A DNA stretch of 64,000 nt from Arthrobacter sp. fls2-241-R2A-200 (GCF_030209745.1 NZ_JARVRJ010000003.1:124001-188000), one strand, 5' to 3'; counted from the first letter of the stretch, positions 46,142 to 55,001 are shown. Translations and numbers: made by a program. Notes: a model not told the origin generated them from the sequence alone.

Positions 46142-47341
46142 ATGGATCCGCTCGCGCTTGCCCTCGTTGAACTGGGCGCCGTGGTCTTCTGCCTCGGCCT
46201 CCTGGCCAGACTCGCGGGACGGATCGGCATGTCGCCCATTCCGTTGTATTTGGTAGGTGGCTTGGCTTTTGGAGCCGGGGGCCTGGTCAAGCTGGATGGA
46301 ATGCACGAATTCGCCCACCTCTCGGGCGAGATCGGGGTCATCCTGCTGTTGCTCATGCTTGGTCTGGAATATACCGCCTCCGAGCTGGTGACCGGACTAC
46401 GGCGTTCCTGGCAGGCCGGCGTGGTGGACTTCGTGCTCAACTTCCTCCCCGGGGCCGGCATTGCCGTGTTCCTCGGCTGGGGACTGGTAGGGGCCATCGT
46501 CATGGGCGGCGTCACCTACATCTCGTCCTCCGGCATAGCAGCGAAAGTCATCACGGACCTGGGACGGATCGGTAACCGCGAAACACCCGTGGTGCTGTCA
46601 ATCCTCGTCTTTGAAGACCTGGCGATGGCCATCTACCTTCCGATCCTCACGGCCATGCTCGCCGGCGTCGGATTCCTGGGCGGTCTCCAGACCGTGGGGA
46701 TCGCGCTTGCCGTCGTCACCTTGGTGCTCTTTATCGCGCTGAAGCAGGGGCACCGGGTCTCCCAAGCGGTGCACAGCGAGAACTCGGAAGTCTTCCTGCT
46801 CAACCTGCTGGGGCTGGCGTTGCTGGTGGCTGGAATAGCCTCTGCCCTCCAAGTTTCCGCAGCCGTGGGCGCCTTCATGCTGGGCATCGCTATCTCCGGC
46901 GCAACAGCACACAACGCCACCCGGATCCTTGAACCGCTGCGCGACCTTTTTGCGGCAATTTTCTTCGTGGCGTTCGGGCTCAACACCGATCCGGGTTCGA
47001 TTCCACCAGTGCTCGGCTGGGCGCTGGTGCTGGCGGTGTTGACCACAGCCACCAAGATGATCACGGGTTTCTGGGCTGCCAAGCGCGCAGGTATCGCCGT
47101 GCCGGGCCGGTTCCGTGCCGGCGCAGCGTTGATAGCGCGCGGCGAATTCTCGATCGTCATCGCAGGTTTGGCGGTGACCTCCGGGGTGGTGCCGCACGAC
47201 CTCGCCGCGCTTGCCACGGCCTATGTGTTGATCATGGCCATCATGGGGCCCCTGGCCGCGCGCTTCGTCGAACCCGTGGTCAAGGCCCTTCGCAGGTCCC
47301 CGAAGGCGCCACCCCGGACGCAGGAGCGCCCAGCGGCCTAG
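46142..47341 (+). CDS. Monovalent cation:proton antiporter (CPA2 family)
   Basis: A 399-residue membrane protein with about 12 segments. FVLNFLPGAGIAVFLGW, GVTYISSSGIAAKVITDLG and VVLSILVFEDLAMAIYLPI are the KefB/KhtU-type core; the Asp in the last block is an ion-binding residue. There is no C-terminal RCK domain, and the upstream partner supplies it. It probably exports K+ or Na+ in exchange for protons. Cargo is inferred from the family. Confidence 0.9.
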   Translation: MDPLALALVELGAVVFCLGLLARLAGRIGMSPIPLYLVGGLAFGAGGLVKLDGMHEFAHLSGEIGVILLLLMLGLEYTASELVTGLRRSWQAGVVDFVLNFLPGAGIAVFLGWGLVGAIVMGGVTYISSSGIAAKVITDLGRIGNRETPVVLSILVFEDLAMAIYLPILTAMLAGVGFLGGLQTVGIALAVVTLVLFIALKQGHRVSQAVHSENSEVFLLNLLGLALLVAGIASALQVSAAVGAFMLGIAISGATAHNATRILEPLRDLFAAIFFVAFGLNTDPGSIPPVLGWALVLAVLTTATKMITGFWAAKRAGIAVPGRFRAGAALIARGEFSIVIAGLAVTSGVVPHDLAALATAYVLIMAIMGPLAARFVEPVVKALRRSPKAPPRTQERPAA

Positions 47342-47365
47342 CCAAAGCGCCCTGCTTCCCCTCGC

Positions 47366-47424
47366 CGAGGGGCGACATCTCGGCCGAAAGATCCCACCAA
47401 AGCCCCGAGAGCTAACCCCTCGGC
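47366..47424. repeat. Palindromic repeat copy 1 of DUF559 cassette 2
   Basis: A 59-base element, 58 of 59 identical to the copy at 48434-48492 and in the same orientation. The outer arms are CCGAGGGG and CCCCTCGG, with an inner CTCGG/CCGAG pair, so it folds as a hairpin. It begins 25 bases after the antiporter stop. The TAG stop of the DUF559 gene (47412-47414) lies inside it. Confidence 0.9.
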
Positions 47425-48353
47425 ACCCACCCGCCACGTAGGAGAGCCTCCCGGACGCGGTGGACAACCCCGTCGTATCCGCGGTCCCGAACCTGCGCGG
47501 CCGTGATAACCACGGAGATCCACCCGTTCGCCGCCAGCAGGGCCTCACGCCGAATATCGGATTCCTTCTGCGTCGCGGTGAGGTGATGGCCGCCGTCGTA
47601 ATTAACCGCAACTTTGACGTTCGGGAAAGCCAGATCCGGCCACGCTACTTCCCGCCCAAAGGCGGTGCAGACGACGTAACTCAATACCGGCTCGGGCAGG
47701 AAGTCTCGCCCGATAGCCAGGCGTAGTTTGGTCTCCGGAACGGAATCGGCACCAACCCTCGCCAGATCCAGGGCAGCCCGAGCCTTCCGAATGCCACGCA
47801 TACCGGTGTTCCGCTTCACCTGTTCCCGCAGGTCTTCCAGCGTGCAGAGGGCGGTCCTGTTATGGCCGAAGCTCCTCCGCTGGCTGCAGATAAAGTGGTC
47901 GGCTGCTGCGACCAGGTCCTCAAAGGGCAGGATCGCGGCAAGGTCCAGCCACGTTCGGGCGGGAGTCGTCACTGGAATGGTGTGCACACAGGCGATGTCT
48001 TGATCCCCCAGCAGCATCCTGTGTCCGCGAACTCCCCTGCGTTGCGGGCGGAAGCTGCCTTCCGCCCGCGTGAGATGCACCAGAAAGTCCTGCTGCTGCT
48101 CCCACGGCAGCGGGCATCCCCACAGCAACGCCGCGGTTTCCCGGCAACAGAGAGCACCCTCACTCATGGCGCTGAGGAGGCGGGCCGTATGGGCAAGGTC
48201 CTGCTCCTGACCCCACGGAACCCGGATACCCCTGCTCGCAACATGCAGGTCGCTGTTCCACGCGCGATGCTCCGGGATGCCTGCGGCACGTTGTTCGGAA
48301 AGCGTGAATGAGCGGTCGCGGAGCTCATCCGGGAGTGGCTGCGGAATCCTCAT
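47412..48353 (-). CDS. DUF559 (Vsr-like) endonuclease-domain protein, intact
   Basis: A 313-residue protein. The first half is a DNA-binding-type region that opens MRIPQPLPDELRDRSFTLSEQRAAGIPEHR. The last third is a PD-(D/E)XK-like DUF559 domain: PETKLRLAIGRDFLPEPVLSYVV, WPDLAFPNVKVAVNYDGGHH, then ESDIRREALLAANGWISVVITAAQV. Family members usually have an acidic residue where this protein has the Asn of VNYDG, so catalysis may be lost or altered. I use ATG 48353; a GTG at 48398 would add 15 residues. It lies between two palindromic repeats and its last codons run into one of them. Confidence 0.72.
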   Translation of the reverse strand: MRIPQPLPDELRDRSFTLSEQRAAGIPEHRAWNSDLHVASRGIRVPWGQEQDLAHTARLLSAMSEGALCCRETAALLWGCPLPWEQQQDFLVHLTRAEGSFRPQRRGVRGHRMLLGDQDIACVHTIPVTTPARTWLDLAAILPFEDLVAAADHFICSQRRSFGHNRTALCTLEDLREQVKRNTGMRGIRKARAALDLARVGADSVPETKLRLAIGRDFLPEPVLSYVVCTAFGREVAWPDLAFPNVKVAVNYDGGHHLTATQKESDIRREALLAANGWISVVITAAQVRDRGYDGVVHRVREALLRGGWVPRG

Positions 48354-48433
48354 CAGCCCATTGTTGGCGCGCTCTAGGAAGCCCGAGAGGTTACCCACAG
48401 TGTGGAGGAGAAGTGGAGCCTAGGAGGCTGCCG

Positions 48434-48492
48434 CGAGGGGCGACATCTCGGCCGAAAGATCCCACCAAAGCGCCGAGAGCTAACCCCTCGGC
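48434..48492. repeat. Palindromic repeat copy 2 of DUF559 cassette 2
   Basis: The second 59-base copy, differing at one base (AAAGCGCC instead of AAAGCCCC). It lies 12 bases past the dcd stop and about 80 bases upstream of the DUF559 start. It may also end dcd transcription, because it folds into a stem. Confidence 0.9.
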
Positions 48493-48504
48493 AAAGGGGA
48501 AGTG

Positions 48505-49080
48505 CTAGATGGCGGTCTTGTGGAAGTTCTGGTGGCTGCGGCTCGCCGTGGGCCCACGTTGACCTTGGTATCGGTTGCCGTATTTCCCGGAGCCATAGGG
48601 GTGCTCGGCAGCGGAGGTCAGCCGGAAAAAGCACAACTGGCCGATCTTCATGCCGGGCCACAGCTTGATGGGCAGCGTAGCGACGTTAGACAACTCCAAC
48701 GTCACATGCCCTGAGAAGCCAGGATCGATGAAACCGGCAGTCGAGTGGGTCAACAGTCCGAGCCTGCCCAAGGAAGATTTCCCTTCCAGCCGTGCGGCGA
48801 TGTCATCGGGGAGGCTGACCATCTCATACGTGGAACCAAGGACGAATTCGCCCGGGTGCAAGATGAACGGTTCGTCGCCGTCGACCTCCACCAGGCGGGT
48901 CAGTTCAGGCTGCTCCTCCGACGGGTCGATGTGCGCATATTTGTGGTTGTCGAAGAGCCGGAAAAACCGGTCAATTCGCACATCCACAGATGATGGCTGG
49001 ACCATCGCGGGGTCGTACGGTTCAAGAACAATCCGTTGGGAGTCTATTTCGGCACGAATATCGCGGTCAGAGATCAGCAC
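48505..49080 (-). CDS. dcd: dCTP deaminase
   Basis: A 191-residue trimeric enzyme making dUTP from dCTP (and, in the bifunctional form, dUMP directly). The opening [17 protein letters not shown], the core [15 protein letters not shown], the [36 protein letters not shown] active-site block and the [16 protein letters not shown] tail are diagnostic. GTG 49080 gives the usual length; TATTTT lies seven bases upstream, so the mRNA may be leaderless. It ends beside the DUF559 cassette. Confidence 0.95.
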   Translation of the reverse strand: MLISDRDIRAEIDSQRIVLEPYDPAMVQPSSVDVRIDRFFRLFDNHKYAHIDPSEEQPELTRLVEVDGDEPFILHPGEFVLGSTYEMVSLPDDIAARLEGKSSLGRLGLLTHSTAGFIDPGFSGHVTLELSNVATLPIKLWPGMKIGQLCFFRLTSAAEHPYGSGKYGNRYQGQRGPTASRSHQNFHKTAI

Positions 49081-49112
49081 AGCATCAAAAATACCCCATT
49101 CATTGTCCAAGC

Positions 49113-49140
49113 CGTCCCGTGGGACTATAGTTCCGGGACG
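49113..49140. other. Hairpin between dcd and the CAP-domain gene
   Basis: Arms CGTCCCG and CGGGACG surround 14 bases that include TATAGT; a smaller GTCCC/GGGAC hairpin lies within it. It sits in the short gap between divergent genes, so it may be part of a promoter or operator. Confidence 0.4.
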
Positions 49141-49189
49141 TAAACAACCGCGCCCGTACTTGGGGGCAACGAGCATTCGCGGGGTTATT

Positions 49190-51142
49190 GTGAAAAAACT
49201 GGCAGCGCCGGCCGCTATTGTGCTGGGCGGAGCGCTGGCCCTCCTGGTCGCCGCCTCGGGTCAGCTCTTGCCTGCGACACAAGCAATTCCCTCCCCGGCC
49301 CCTCCCGCAAGTACCGCGCCAACCGGATTGGCGGCGTCGGAGCCAAGCACGACGCCGGTTCCGGCGCCTTCCGTCGCGACGCCCACAGCCGCGAGCACTA
49401 GCCCGGCCGTGGAGGCCGAGCCGGGCGCAGGGACGAACACGGATCCCGTCAGAAGTCGGCCGATTGCCGTGGACCCTGTGTACGACACCCCGCCTCCAGT
49501 GCCGAACATTGGGCCGTTGCGGGGGCCCGACGCTCCCTCCACTCCAGTAGCGGGCCCAGGCCAGCCGCCTGAAACCGCCATCTCCGAACCTTCCCCAAAC
49601 CTGCCCGCAAACACGGCAACCCCCGTGCCCACTCCGTCGGCAGGAGCAGCAGGGCCGGCCGCCGTCGTACCTCCAGCAGGGCCAACCACGGCACCCGCCA
49701 CCCCCTCACTCAAAGCGGCAGCCCCGAGCCCGGCCGCCGTCCCGACCACGTCACCGACCGCAAGCCCGTCACCAACCGCAAGCCCGTCATCAACACCAAC
49801 CCCAACCAGCACGCCCTTCCCCGGCAAGGCGCCAAGCAGCCAACCGGACCTGGAAAACGGTGCGCTTGCCCTTCTTCCTGATGACAACCGGGCAGCAATC
49901 CTGACCGTATTCAACGCAATCAACAGCTACAGGGTCTCCCTCGGGCTGACGGCGTTGAAGTTCAACGCCACCGTTGCAGGCATGTCCCAAGAGTGGTCAA
50001 ACAGCATCGCCTCGCGGGAAATCATCCAGCACCGTGCCAACTTTTGGACCGACCCGCGCGCCCTGAACCCAAACAATGGCGCAGGTGAGGTGATCGCCGT
50101 CCGTTGGGACCGGGACGCCGCGCAACTTGTGGAGTGGTGGAAGCATTCCCCTGGACACGACGCCTTGTTGCGCGATCCCCGGTTCAACGTCATGGGCATC
50201 GGGATCACCTACACGGACGGCAACCCGCAGACCACACCGAACCGGTACACCATCTGGGGCGTGGTGAACTTCTTCGGTTACACCACCTTGCCGCCAGGAA
50301 CCACCACCAGCCCGGGCGGTGGCGGTGGCGCTGTGACTCCCCCGGTGGATCCGGTGGGAGTCTGCGAACCCAGTGACAAATACCAGCCACCCACGGTGAA
50401 CTTGAGCGCGGCATCGATCGGTAGTGCCGCCGACCTCGTGTCCGTCGCTTCCGACGGAACCGTGTACTCCTACCCTTCCACCGGCAACGCCACCTACGGT
50501 GCTCCGCGGAAAATCGGGGTAGGGTTCACTGGCCTGAAGGAACTCTTCGTCTCCGATTGGGATCGCGACGGCGTCTTCGACCTCATCGCCCAGCGCACGG
50601 ACGGCACCCTGCTGGTTTACCCAGGCAAGCAGTCGGGTGGCTTTGGATCGCCCGGCATCCTGGGGCAGGGCTGGCAGTCCCTGAACATCTCGGTCGGTAA
50701 CTGGTGTGCCAATAACCGCCTTCCCCAGATCGTGGCGATGGACGGATCGGGCGGGCTGTGGCTGTACAAGAATTCCGGGCTTTCCTACATACGCTCACAA
50801 GCTGCTATCGGAACCGGGAATCCCGCCACGCGCCTCAGCATGGTCGATTACGACGCAGATGGGTTCCAGGACATCCTGACTGTGGAGGCCAACGGCTCGC
50901 TAAGGCTCTACCGGGGCAGCGGCTTGGGCACCCCCAAGCAAGAGAGCCGGCCGGTGGTTGGCGCGGCATGGACCGACTACACCGCTCTGCGCGCCCTGAA
51001 GGGCGTCTCCGGGGTCGGCTCCACCGGCGTCGCAGGCTTGGGCAGTAACGGCGTTTTGGAATATTGGGACCTCACCTCGGGCCGATTGACGACGCCGGTC
51101 ACCGTGGGCGGAGGCTGGGGCGGCTTCAGGCTCGCACAATAA
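49190..51142 (+). CDS. Secreted CAP/SCP-domain protein with FG-GAP-like repeats
   Basis: A 650-residue exported protein. Residues 1-32 are a signal peptide ([23 protein letters not shown], ending ATQA). Residues about 33-220 are a Pro/Thr/Ser/Ala-rich low-complexity linker. Residues about 235-365 form a CAP domain, with [25 protein letters not shown] and [15 protein letters not shown] carrying the His/Glu/His residues. A Gly linker leads to a C-terminal domain of about five repeats of the form [27 protein letters not shown] 49190 is preferred because a lysine-rich signal peptide follows. The same C-terminal domain is found in the VanY-type gene nearby, so both may target the wall. Confidence 0.8.
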   Translation: MKKLAAPAAIVLGGALALLVAASGQLLPATQAIPSPAPPASTAPTGLAASEPSTTPVPAPSVATPTAASTSPAVEAEPGAGTNTDPVRSRPIAVDPVYDTPPPVPNIGPLRGPDAPSTPVAGPGQPPETAISEPSPNLPANTATPVPTPSAGAAGPAAVVPPAGPTTAPATPSLKAAAPSPAAVPTTSPTASPSPTASPSSTPTPTSTPFPGKAPSSQPDLENGALALLPDDNRAAILTVFNAINSYRVSLGLTALKFNATVAGMSQEWSNSIASREIIQHRANFWTDPRALNPNNGAGEVIAVRWDRDAAQLVEWWKHSPGHDALLRDPRFNVMGIGITYTDGNPQTTPNRYTIWGVVNFFGYTTLPPGTTTSPGGGGGAVTPPVDPVGVCEPSDKYQPPTVNLSAASIGSAADLVSVASDGTVYSYPSTGNATYGAPRKIGVGFTGLKELFVSDWDRDGVFDLIAQRTDGTLLVYPGKQSGGFGSPGILGQGWQSLNISVGNWCANNRLPQIVAMDGSGGLWLYKNSGLSYIRSQAAIGTGNPATRLSMVDYDADGFQDILTVEANGSLRLYRGSGLGTPKQESRPVVGAAWTDYTALRALKGVSGVGSTGVAGLGSNGVLEYWDLTSGRLTTPVTVGGGWGGFRLAQ

Positions 51143-51148
51143 GAGGGG

Positions 51149-51592
51149 CTAATCCGCCGGGTGTGACTCGATCACCGTTTTTAGCTGCTCCAGCTGTGCA
51201 ACTTCTGCCTCCATGGTTTTCTGGACCATGCCGTTCATGAGCTTTTGCAGGCCTTTGGGGTGATACTCAAGGGCGAACCGCAGCCGGGTCATGGCTCCCT
51301 CGGTGCTGAGGAAATAGCCTCCCGTGGGCCGGGCCGGGCCTGCGACAACGTTGAACCGGATTTCAGCTCCGGGACGGGCCTCAGTGATTTGGAAATCCGC
51401 GGCGATCGGGCGCCCAGCGGGACCTGCCACGGTTTGCTTGTACACCGCACCGTTTTCGCCAAGGACCCCTGACTGGAGTGCAACGCTGCGGACGCCGGGG
51501 CGCCACAAGGAGTTGTTGGTTCCGTCCATCAGGAACTTGTAGACGGTCATGGCGTCCTTGCCAATCAACACTTCATAGTCTGCAAATGCCAC
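51149..51592 (-). CDS. SRPBCC (START-like) superfamily protein
   Basis: A 147-residue protein with the lipid-binding-like helix-grip fold. It opens VAFADYEVLIGKDAMTVYKFLMDGTNNSLWRPG, has PIAADFQITEARPGAEIRFNVVAGP, and ends in a long helix KLMNGMVQKTMEAEVAQLEQLKTVIE. GTG 51592 follows AAGAGG by five bases; the frame upstream is not protein-like. Relatives bind hydrophobic ligands or act as polyketide cyclases. It lies between two secreted cell-wall proteins but has no signal peptide. Confidence 0.75.
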   Translation of the reverse strand: MAFADYEVLIGKDAMTVYKFLMDGTNNSLWRPGVRSVALQSGVLGENGAVYKQTVAGPAGRPIAADFQITEARPGAEIRFNVVAGPARPTGGYFLSTEGAMTRLRFALEYHPKGLQKLMNGMVQKTMEAEVAQLEQLKTVIESHPAD

Positions 51593-51811
51593 GGAAACCT
51601 CTTTCGGCGTACGGTTCGGGGAGGTAGCCGGGTCCCCCCTCCACAGCAGCCATCTCTCATAGAGTAGCCAGCGCTGAGCGGCAATCACCATATGATCCCC
51701 GAGCCTTGACCTAATGGTTATGTGCGGGCCTCGACTGGGAATGGCTGACAATCCCACACTGACCGGGTAGAGTGCCTGCCGCTGGCTAAAAACAATTTGG
51801 GGGCGCCGTCC

Positions 51812-53260
51812 GTGCGAGTTCACATCCATCCACGAAATGCCCGACGCCGGATTGCCGCTTGCGCTGCTTCGCTCGCACTGGCGCTGATGTTTGCAGGCGG
51901 AGCCTTCGCAACTGCTGCGGTTCCCCTCACCGCGAACCCGCTTCCGAGCCTGGATCCCATCAGCGATCCCACGAGCACGTCGGTGCTCGTCAACAAATCC
52001 CGGCCATTGAGCCCCGCAAATTACGCCCCCGCCGATCTCATCAACGTCCGCGGCACGGGTCAATACATGCGCCAAGAGGCTGCCGCTTGGCTCAATGGGC
52101 TTTTCCAAGGCGCGGCGGACGCCGGAACCGGCGGCCTGGCCGTCGTCAGCGGCTACCGTTCCTACGCACAGCAGCAGCAGGTGTACTCGTCATACGTCAG
52201 CCAGTATGGACAGGCGTACGCCGATACAATCTCGGCCCGCCCCGGATACAGCGAGCACCAAACCGGTATGGCCATGGACATCGGAAACGCAGCGGGCTCC
52301 TGCGGACTGACCACGTGCTTTGGAGACACAGTTGCCGGGAAGTGGGTGGCGGCGAACGCCTACAAATACGGCTTCATCGTCCGGTACCCCAACGGCTACA
52401 CGAACATCACAGGATACAGCTACGAACCGTGGCATCTTCGGTATGTGGGGGTTGCCCTGGCAACGGATATGAACCGGCGTGGATTTGCCACCCTGGAGCA
52501 GTACTTCGCAGGGAACCCCGCCGGCGCAGCCAGCATCAAGTCAGGGGCCGACCTGGTGGCTGCTGATGCTTCGGGCCGCTTGCTGCGCTATCCGGCGACG
52601 ACGGCGGGAGGCTACGCGGCGCCCGTGCAAATCGGTTCGGGGTGGACCGGCCTGAAGCAGGGCTTCGTAGTGGACTGGGACATCGACGGTGTTTACGACG
52701 TCCTCGCGCAGTGGGACAACGGAACTTTGGGCGTTTATCGGGGCTTGCCTGGGGGCGGCTTCGCCAGCCAGGTCGTTGTGGGCAACGGCGGCTGGGACCG
52801 CATGACCATCACGGTCGGAAAGTGGACGCATGCAGATGCCCGGCCCGGCGTCGTCGGGTATTTCCCCGATGGCGTGCTGCGCTACTACCCCAATACGTTC
52901 GGAGGAGCCCTCAGCGCCCCGCAGGCGATTGGAACAGGCTGGAACGGTTTGGACCTGACAATGGCTGATTGGGAAGGCGACGGAGCCAACGACATCCTGG
53001 CCCGGACGGCTTCGGGCTCCCTCATTAACTACCGCGGCGACGGCTGGGCCGGTTTCTACGGGCCCGCAACCACCGCGGGTACAGGCTGGCAGTACATGAA
53101 CACCCTGCTTCCCAGCTTTGGCCTAACGGGCGCTGGTACCAGGGGAATCACGGCGCAAACGGTCGACGGGAACCTTTACAACTACGGACTCGGGGCTGGT
53201 TCTTGGACGACGTACGGGCAGGTGGGCTCCGGCTGGAACGGCTTGAAACTGTTCAAGTAG
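51812..53260 (+). CDS. Secreted D-Ala-D-Ala carboxypeptidase (VanY type) with FG-GAP-like repeats
   Basis: A 482-residue exported peptidase. A Tat/Sec-like signal is at 1-36 (RNARRRIAACAASLALALMFAGGAFA). The M15B domain carries VVSGYRSY at 111-118, the zinc ligands His149 and Asp156 in SEHQTGMAMD, and Glu205 and His208 in EPWHLRY. Residues about 235-482 form repeats such as DWDIDGVYDVLAQWDNGTLGVYRG, like those in the CAP protein upstream. It should trim peptidoglycan stem peptides. GTG 51812 follows GGGGG by eight bases. It ends 74 bases before tRNA-Gly. Confidence 0.87.
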   Translation: MRVHIHPRNARRRIAACAASLALALMFAGGAFATAAVPLTANPLPSLDPISDPTSTSVLVNKSRPLSPANYAPADLINVRGTGQYMRQEAAAWLNGLFQGAADAGTGGLAVVSGYRSYAQQQQVYSSYVSQYGQAYADTISARPGYSEHQTGMAMDIGNAAGSCGLTTCFGDTVAGKWVAANAYKYGFIVRYPNGYTNITGYSYEPWHLRYVGVALATDMNRRGFATLEQYFAGNPAGAASIKSGADLVAADASGRLLRYPATTAGGYAAPVQIGSGWTGLKQGFVVDWDIDGVYDVLAQWDNGTLGVYRGLPGGGFASQVVVGNGGWDRMTITVGKWTHADARPGVVGYFPDGVLRYYPNTFGGALSAPQAIGTGWNGLDLTMADWEGDGANDILARTASGSLINYRGDGWAGFYGPATTAGTGWQYMNTLLPSFGLTGAGTRGITAQTVDGNLYNYGLGAGSWTTYGQVGSGWNGLKLFK

Positions 53261-53334
53261 GCACATCGGTGGTCATCGGGAGCCCTTCAACTACGCTATG
53301 CTAAAACTCGCTCGGCGGAATTTAGCCGGGCTAC

Positions 53335-53405
53335 GCGGGCGTAGCTCAATGGTAGAGCGCTAGCTTCCCAAGCTCGATACGCGGGTTCGATTCCCGTCGC
53401 CCGCT
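53335..53405 (+). tRNA. tRNA-Gly (CCC anticodon)
   Basis: A 71-base cloverleaf. The acceptor arm GCGGGCG pairs with CGCCCGC, the D arm is GCTCAATGGTAGAGC, the anticodon loop TTCCCAA gives CCC, and the T arm is CGGGTTCGATTCCCGT in outline. The anticodon stem has one mismatch. No CCA is encoded. A terminator follows within a few bases. Confidence 0.95.
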
Positions 53406-53408
53406 CAC

Positions 53409-53439
53409 AAAAACCCCGGATCAAGCGATCCGGGGTTTT
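53409..53439. terminator. Rho-independent terminator after tRNA-Gly
   Basis: A strong stem with arms ACCCCGGATC and GATCCGGGGT, a short loop, and flanking A and T runs, so it can work in both directions. It ends the tRNA transcript on the plus strand and the MFS gene on the minus strand, which stops 26 bases further on. Confidence 0.9.
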
Positions 53440-53464
53440 CGCTTTTGACCGGCCGGTTACCCGA

Positions 53465-54976
53465 TCAGGCCGCTTGCCTTCGCTCCACAATGCGCAGCAC
53501 GCGCCGCCTATCGCGGAGGTCAACCTCCAAATGCAGCGATGACTTCCGGGCAAGTACGACGGCGACCACGGCGGCCGCTATTGCCGGCACCCCGCCTGCA
53601 ACAAACAACGCCAGGTGCGGCCCGACGTGTTCTGCCAGCCAGCCCATCATGGGACCACCAATGGCCTGGCCGCCAATGAGCACCACAAGGTAGAGGCTCA
53701 TGACACGCCCACGAATGCTGAGGTTGGAACTCGTCTGGACCATTTGGTTGGCCGCCGTGAGGAACATCAGGCACCAGAAACCAGCCAAGACCATAGTGGC
53801 GCTGAACAAGGGCATGGACGGCATGGCTCCCGAGAGGCAGAGCATCAGCCCATACAAACCGGCCGCCACGACCACCGAACGTAGCCGCAGTTGCCGCCGC
53901 CGGGTGGATGCAACAGCTCCTGTGAGCGCCCCCAAGGCAACCATAGCGTTCAGTAGTCCGTAGCCGCCGGCACCGGCGTCGTACACGTGGTCCGCGAACG
54001 CGGCCAGCAACACCGGCAGGCTCATCGCGAAGACAGCAACGAATCCTGCCATCAGCCACGGCCAGTAGATGGTGGGCTTGCTGAGTGCGTAGTTCAGCCC
54101 TTCGCGCAGCATGCCCTTTTTGCGGGGCGTCGGTTGGCTGGTGTGGAGCTGGTCCTTATGCAAGAGCATCAGCATGGTCACCGTGGAGCAGCATGCAACC
54201 GCATTTGCCGCGAAAGCCCACCCTGCACCTACTGCGGTGAGCAGCCAACCGGCCACCGCTGGTCCGATCAGCCCACCCAACTGGAATGTTGTGCTGTTGA
54301 CGCTGATCGCGTTGCGCAGGTACTTGGGTCCCACGAGTTCGTTCACGAAGACCTGACGGGCCGGTTGGTCCAGGACGGTAACGAAGCCAAGGACAAAGGC
54401 AATCACATACACGTGCCAGACCTCGACGCGATGGGTCAAGGAAAGCGTTGCGAGTACAGCCGCGAGGACTGCTGCGGCCGATTGGCACGCGATGAGGATC
54501 TTGCGTTTGGCAAAGCGATCGGCGATCATCCCGCCCCAAGGACCCAAGAACAGGGATGGGGTGAACTGCAGGGCGACAGTGATCCCCACGGCGGTCACGG
54601 AGCCTGAGAGCTGCAGCACCATCCAGTCCTGGGCGATGCGCTGCATCCAGACGGCCACCACCGCAATGAAGTGACCGATTGCGAAGATCCTGAAATTGGG
54701 AACCTTCAAGGAGATAAACGTGTGCCGCCACGGCAGCTTTTCGCCAACGACGGCGAGTGGCTGGGTGACGGTGTCCGGCTGGTTTGTTTCCGGCTGGTTT
54801 GTTTCCGGCCGGTTTGTTTCCGGCCGGTTTGTTTCCGGCAAGGGACGGGCGGACGGGGAATCGACGACGGGCTGGCTGACATGTGCCGCTGAAGGCGGTG
54901 GGGGTGCCAAAGGGAGTCCTCGGATCGAGAGTTTCGGTGGGATGTGATTAACGCTATGGTGGCCAGCAGCAATCAT
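53465..54976 (-). CDS. MFS exporter of the EntS/MFS_3 type
   Basis: A 503-residue major-facilitator protein with about 12 segments. It has GGMIADRFAKRKILIACQ in the A-motif position, VLDQPARQVFVNELVGPKYLRNAISVNSTTFQLGGLIGPAVAGWLL and LSIRGRVMSLYLVVLIGGQAIGGPMMGWLAE, blocks typical of EntS-like exporters. The first 70 residues are a polar leader with a fourfold PETN(R/Q) repeat. It is divergent from a LysR gene, which probably controls it. The cargo is unknown. Confidence 0.86.
   Translation of the reverse strand: MIAAGHHSVNHIPPKLSIRGLPLAPPPPSAAHVSQPVVDSPSARPLPETNRPETNRPETNQPETNQPDTVTQPLAVVGEKLPWRHTFISLKVPNFRIFAIGHFIAVVAVWMQRIAQDWMVLQLSGSVTAVGITVALQFTPSLFLGPWGGMIADRFAKRKILIACQSAAAVLAAVLATLSLTHRVEVWHVYVIAFVLGFVTVLDQPARQVFVNELVGPKYLRNAISVNSTTFQLGGLIGPAVAGWLLTAVGAGWAFAANAVACCSTVTMLMLLHKDQLHTSQPTPRKKGMLREGLNYALSKPTIYWPWLMAGFVAVFAMSLPVLLAAFADHVYDAGAGGYGLLNAMVALGALTGAVASTRRRQLRLRSVVVAAGLYGLMLCLSGAMPSMPLFSATMVLAGFWCLMFLTAANQMVQTSSNLSIRGRVMSLYLVVLIGGQAIGGPMMGWLAEHVGPHLALFVAGGVPAIAAAVVAVVLARKSSLHLEVDLRDRRRVLRIVERRQAA
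54781..54840. repeat. 4 x 15-bp coding tandem repeat in MFS gene
   Basis: Four perfect or near-perfect 15-base units (GGTTTGTTTCCGGCY). On the coding strand they give four PETN(R/Q) repeats in the cytoplasmic leader of the exporter. The repeat is in frame, so copy number can vary without breaking the gene. Confidence 0.85.
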
Positions 54977-55001
54977 GGAAGCGTATTAGGCCTATAACTA
55001 G

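Noticed and set aside
51593..51811. A c-di-AMP (ydaO-type) riboswitch before the VanY-type gene
   Set aside because: Cell-wall genes in actinobacteria often have one, but I could not find the conserved ydaO core blocks in this gap.
54781..54850. LPETN in the MFS leader as a sortase signal
   Set aside because: It lies at the N-terminus of a membrane exporter and comes from a tandem repeat; there is no C-terminal anchor.
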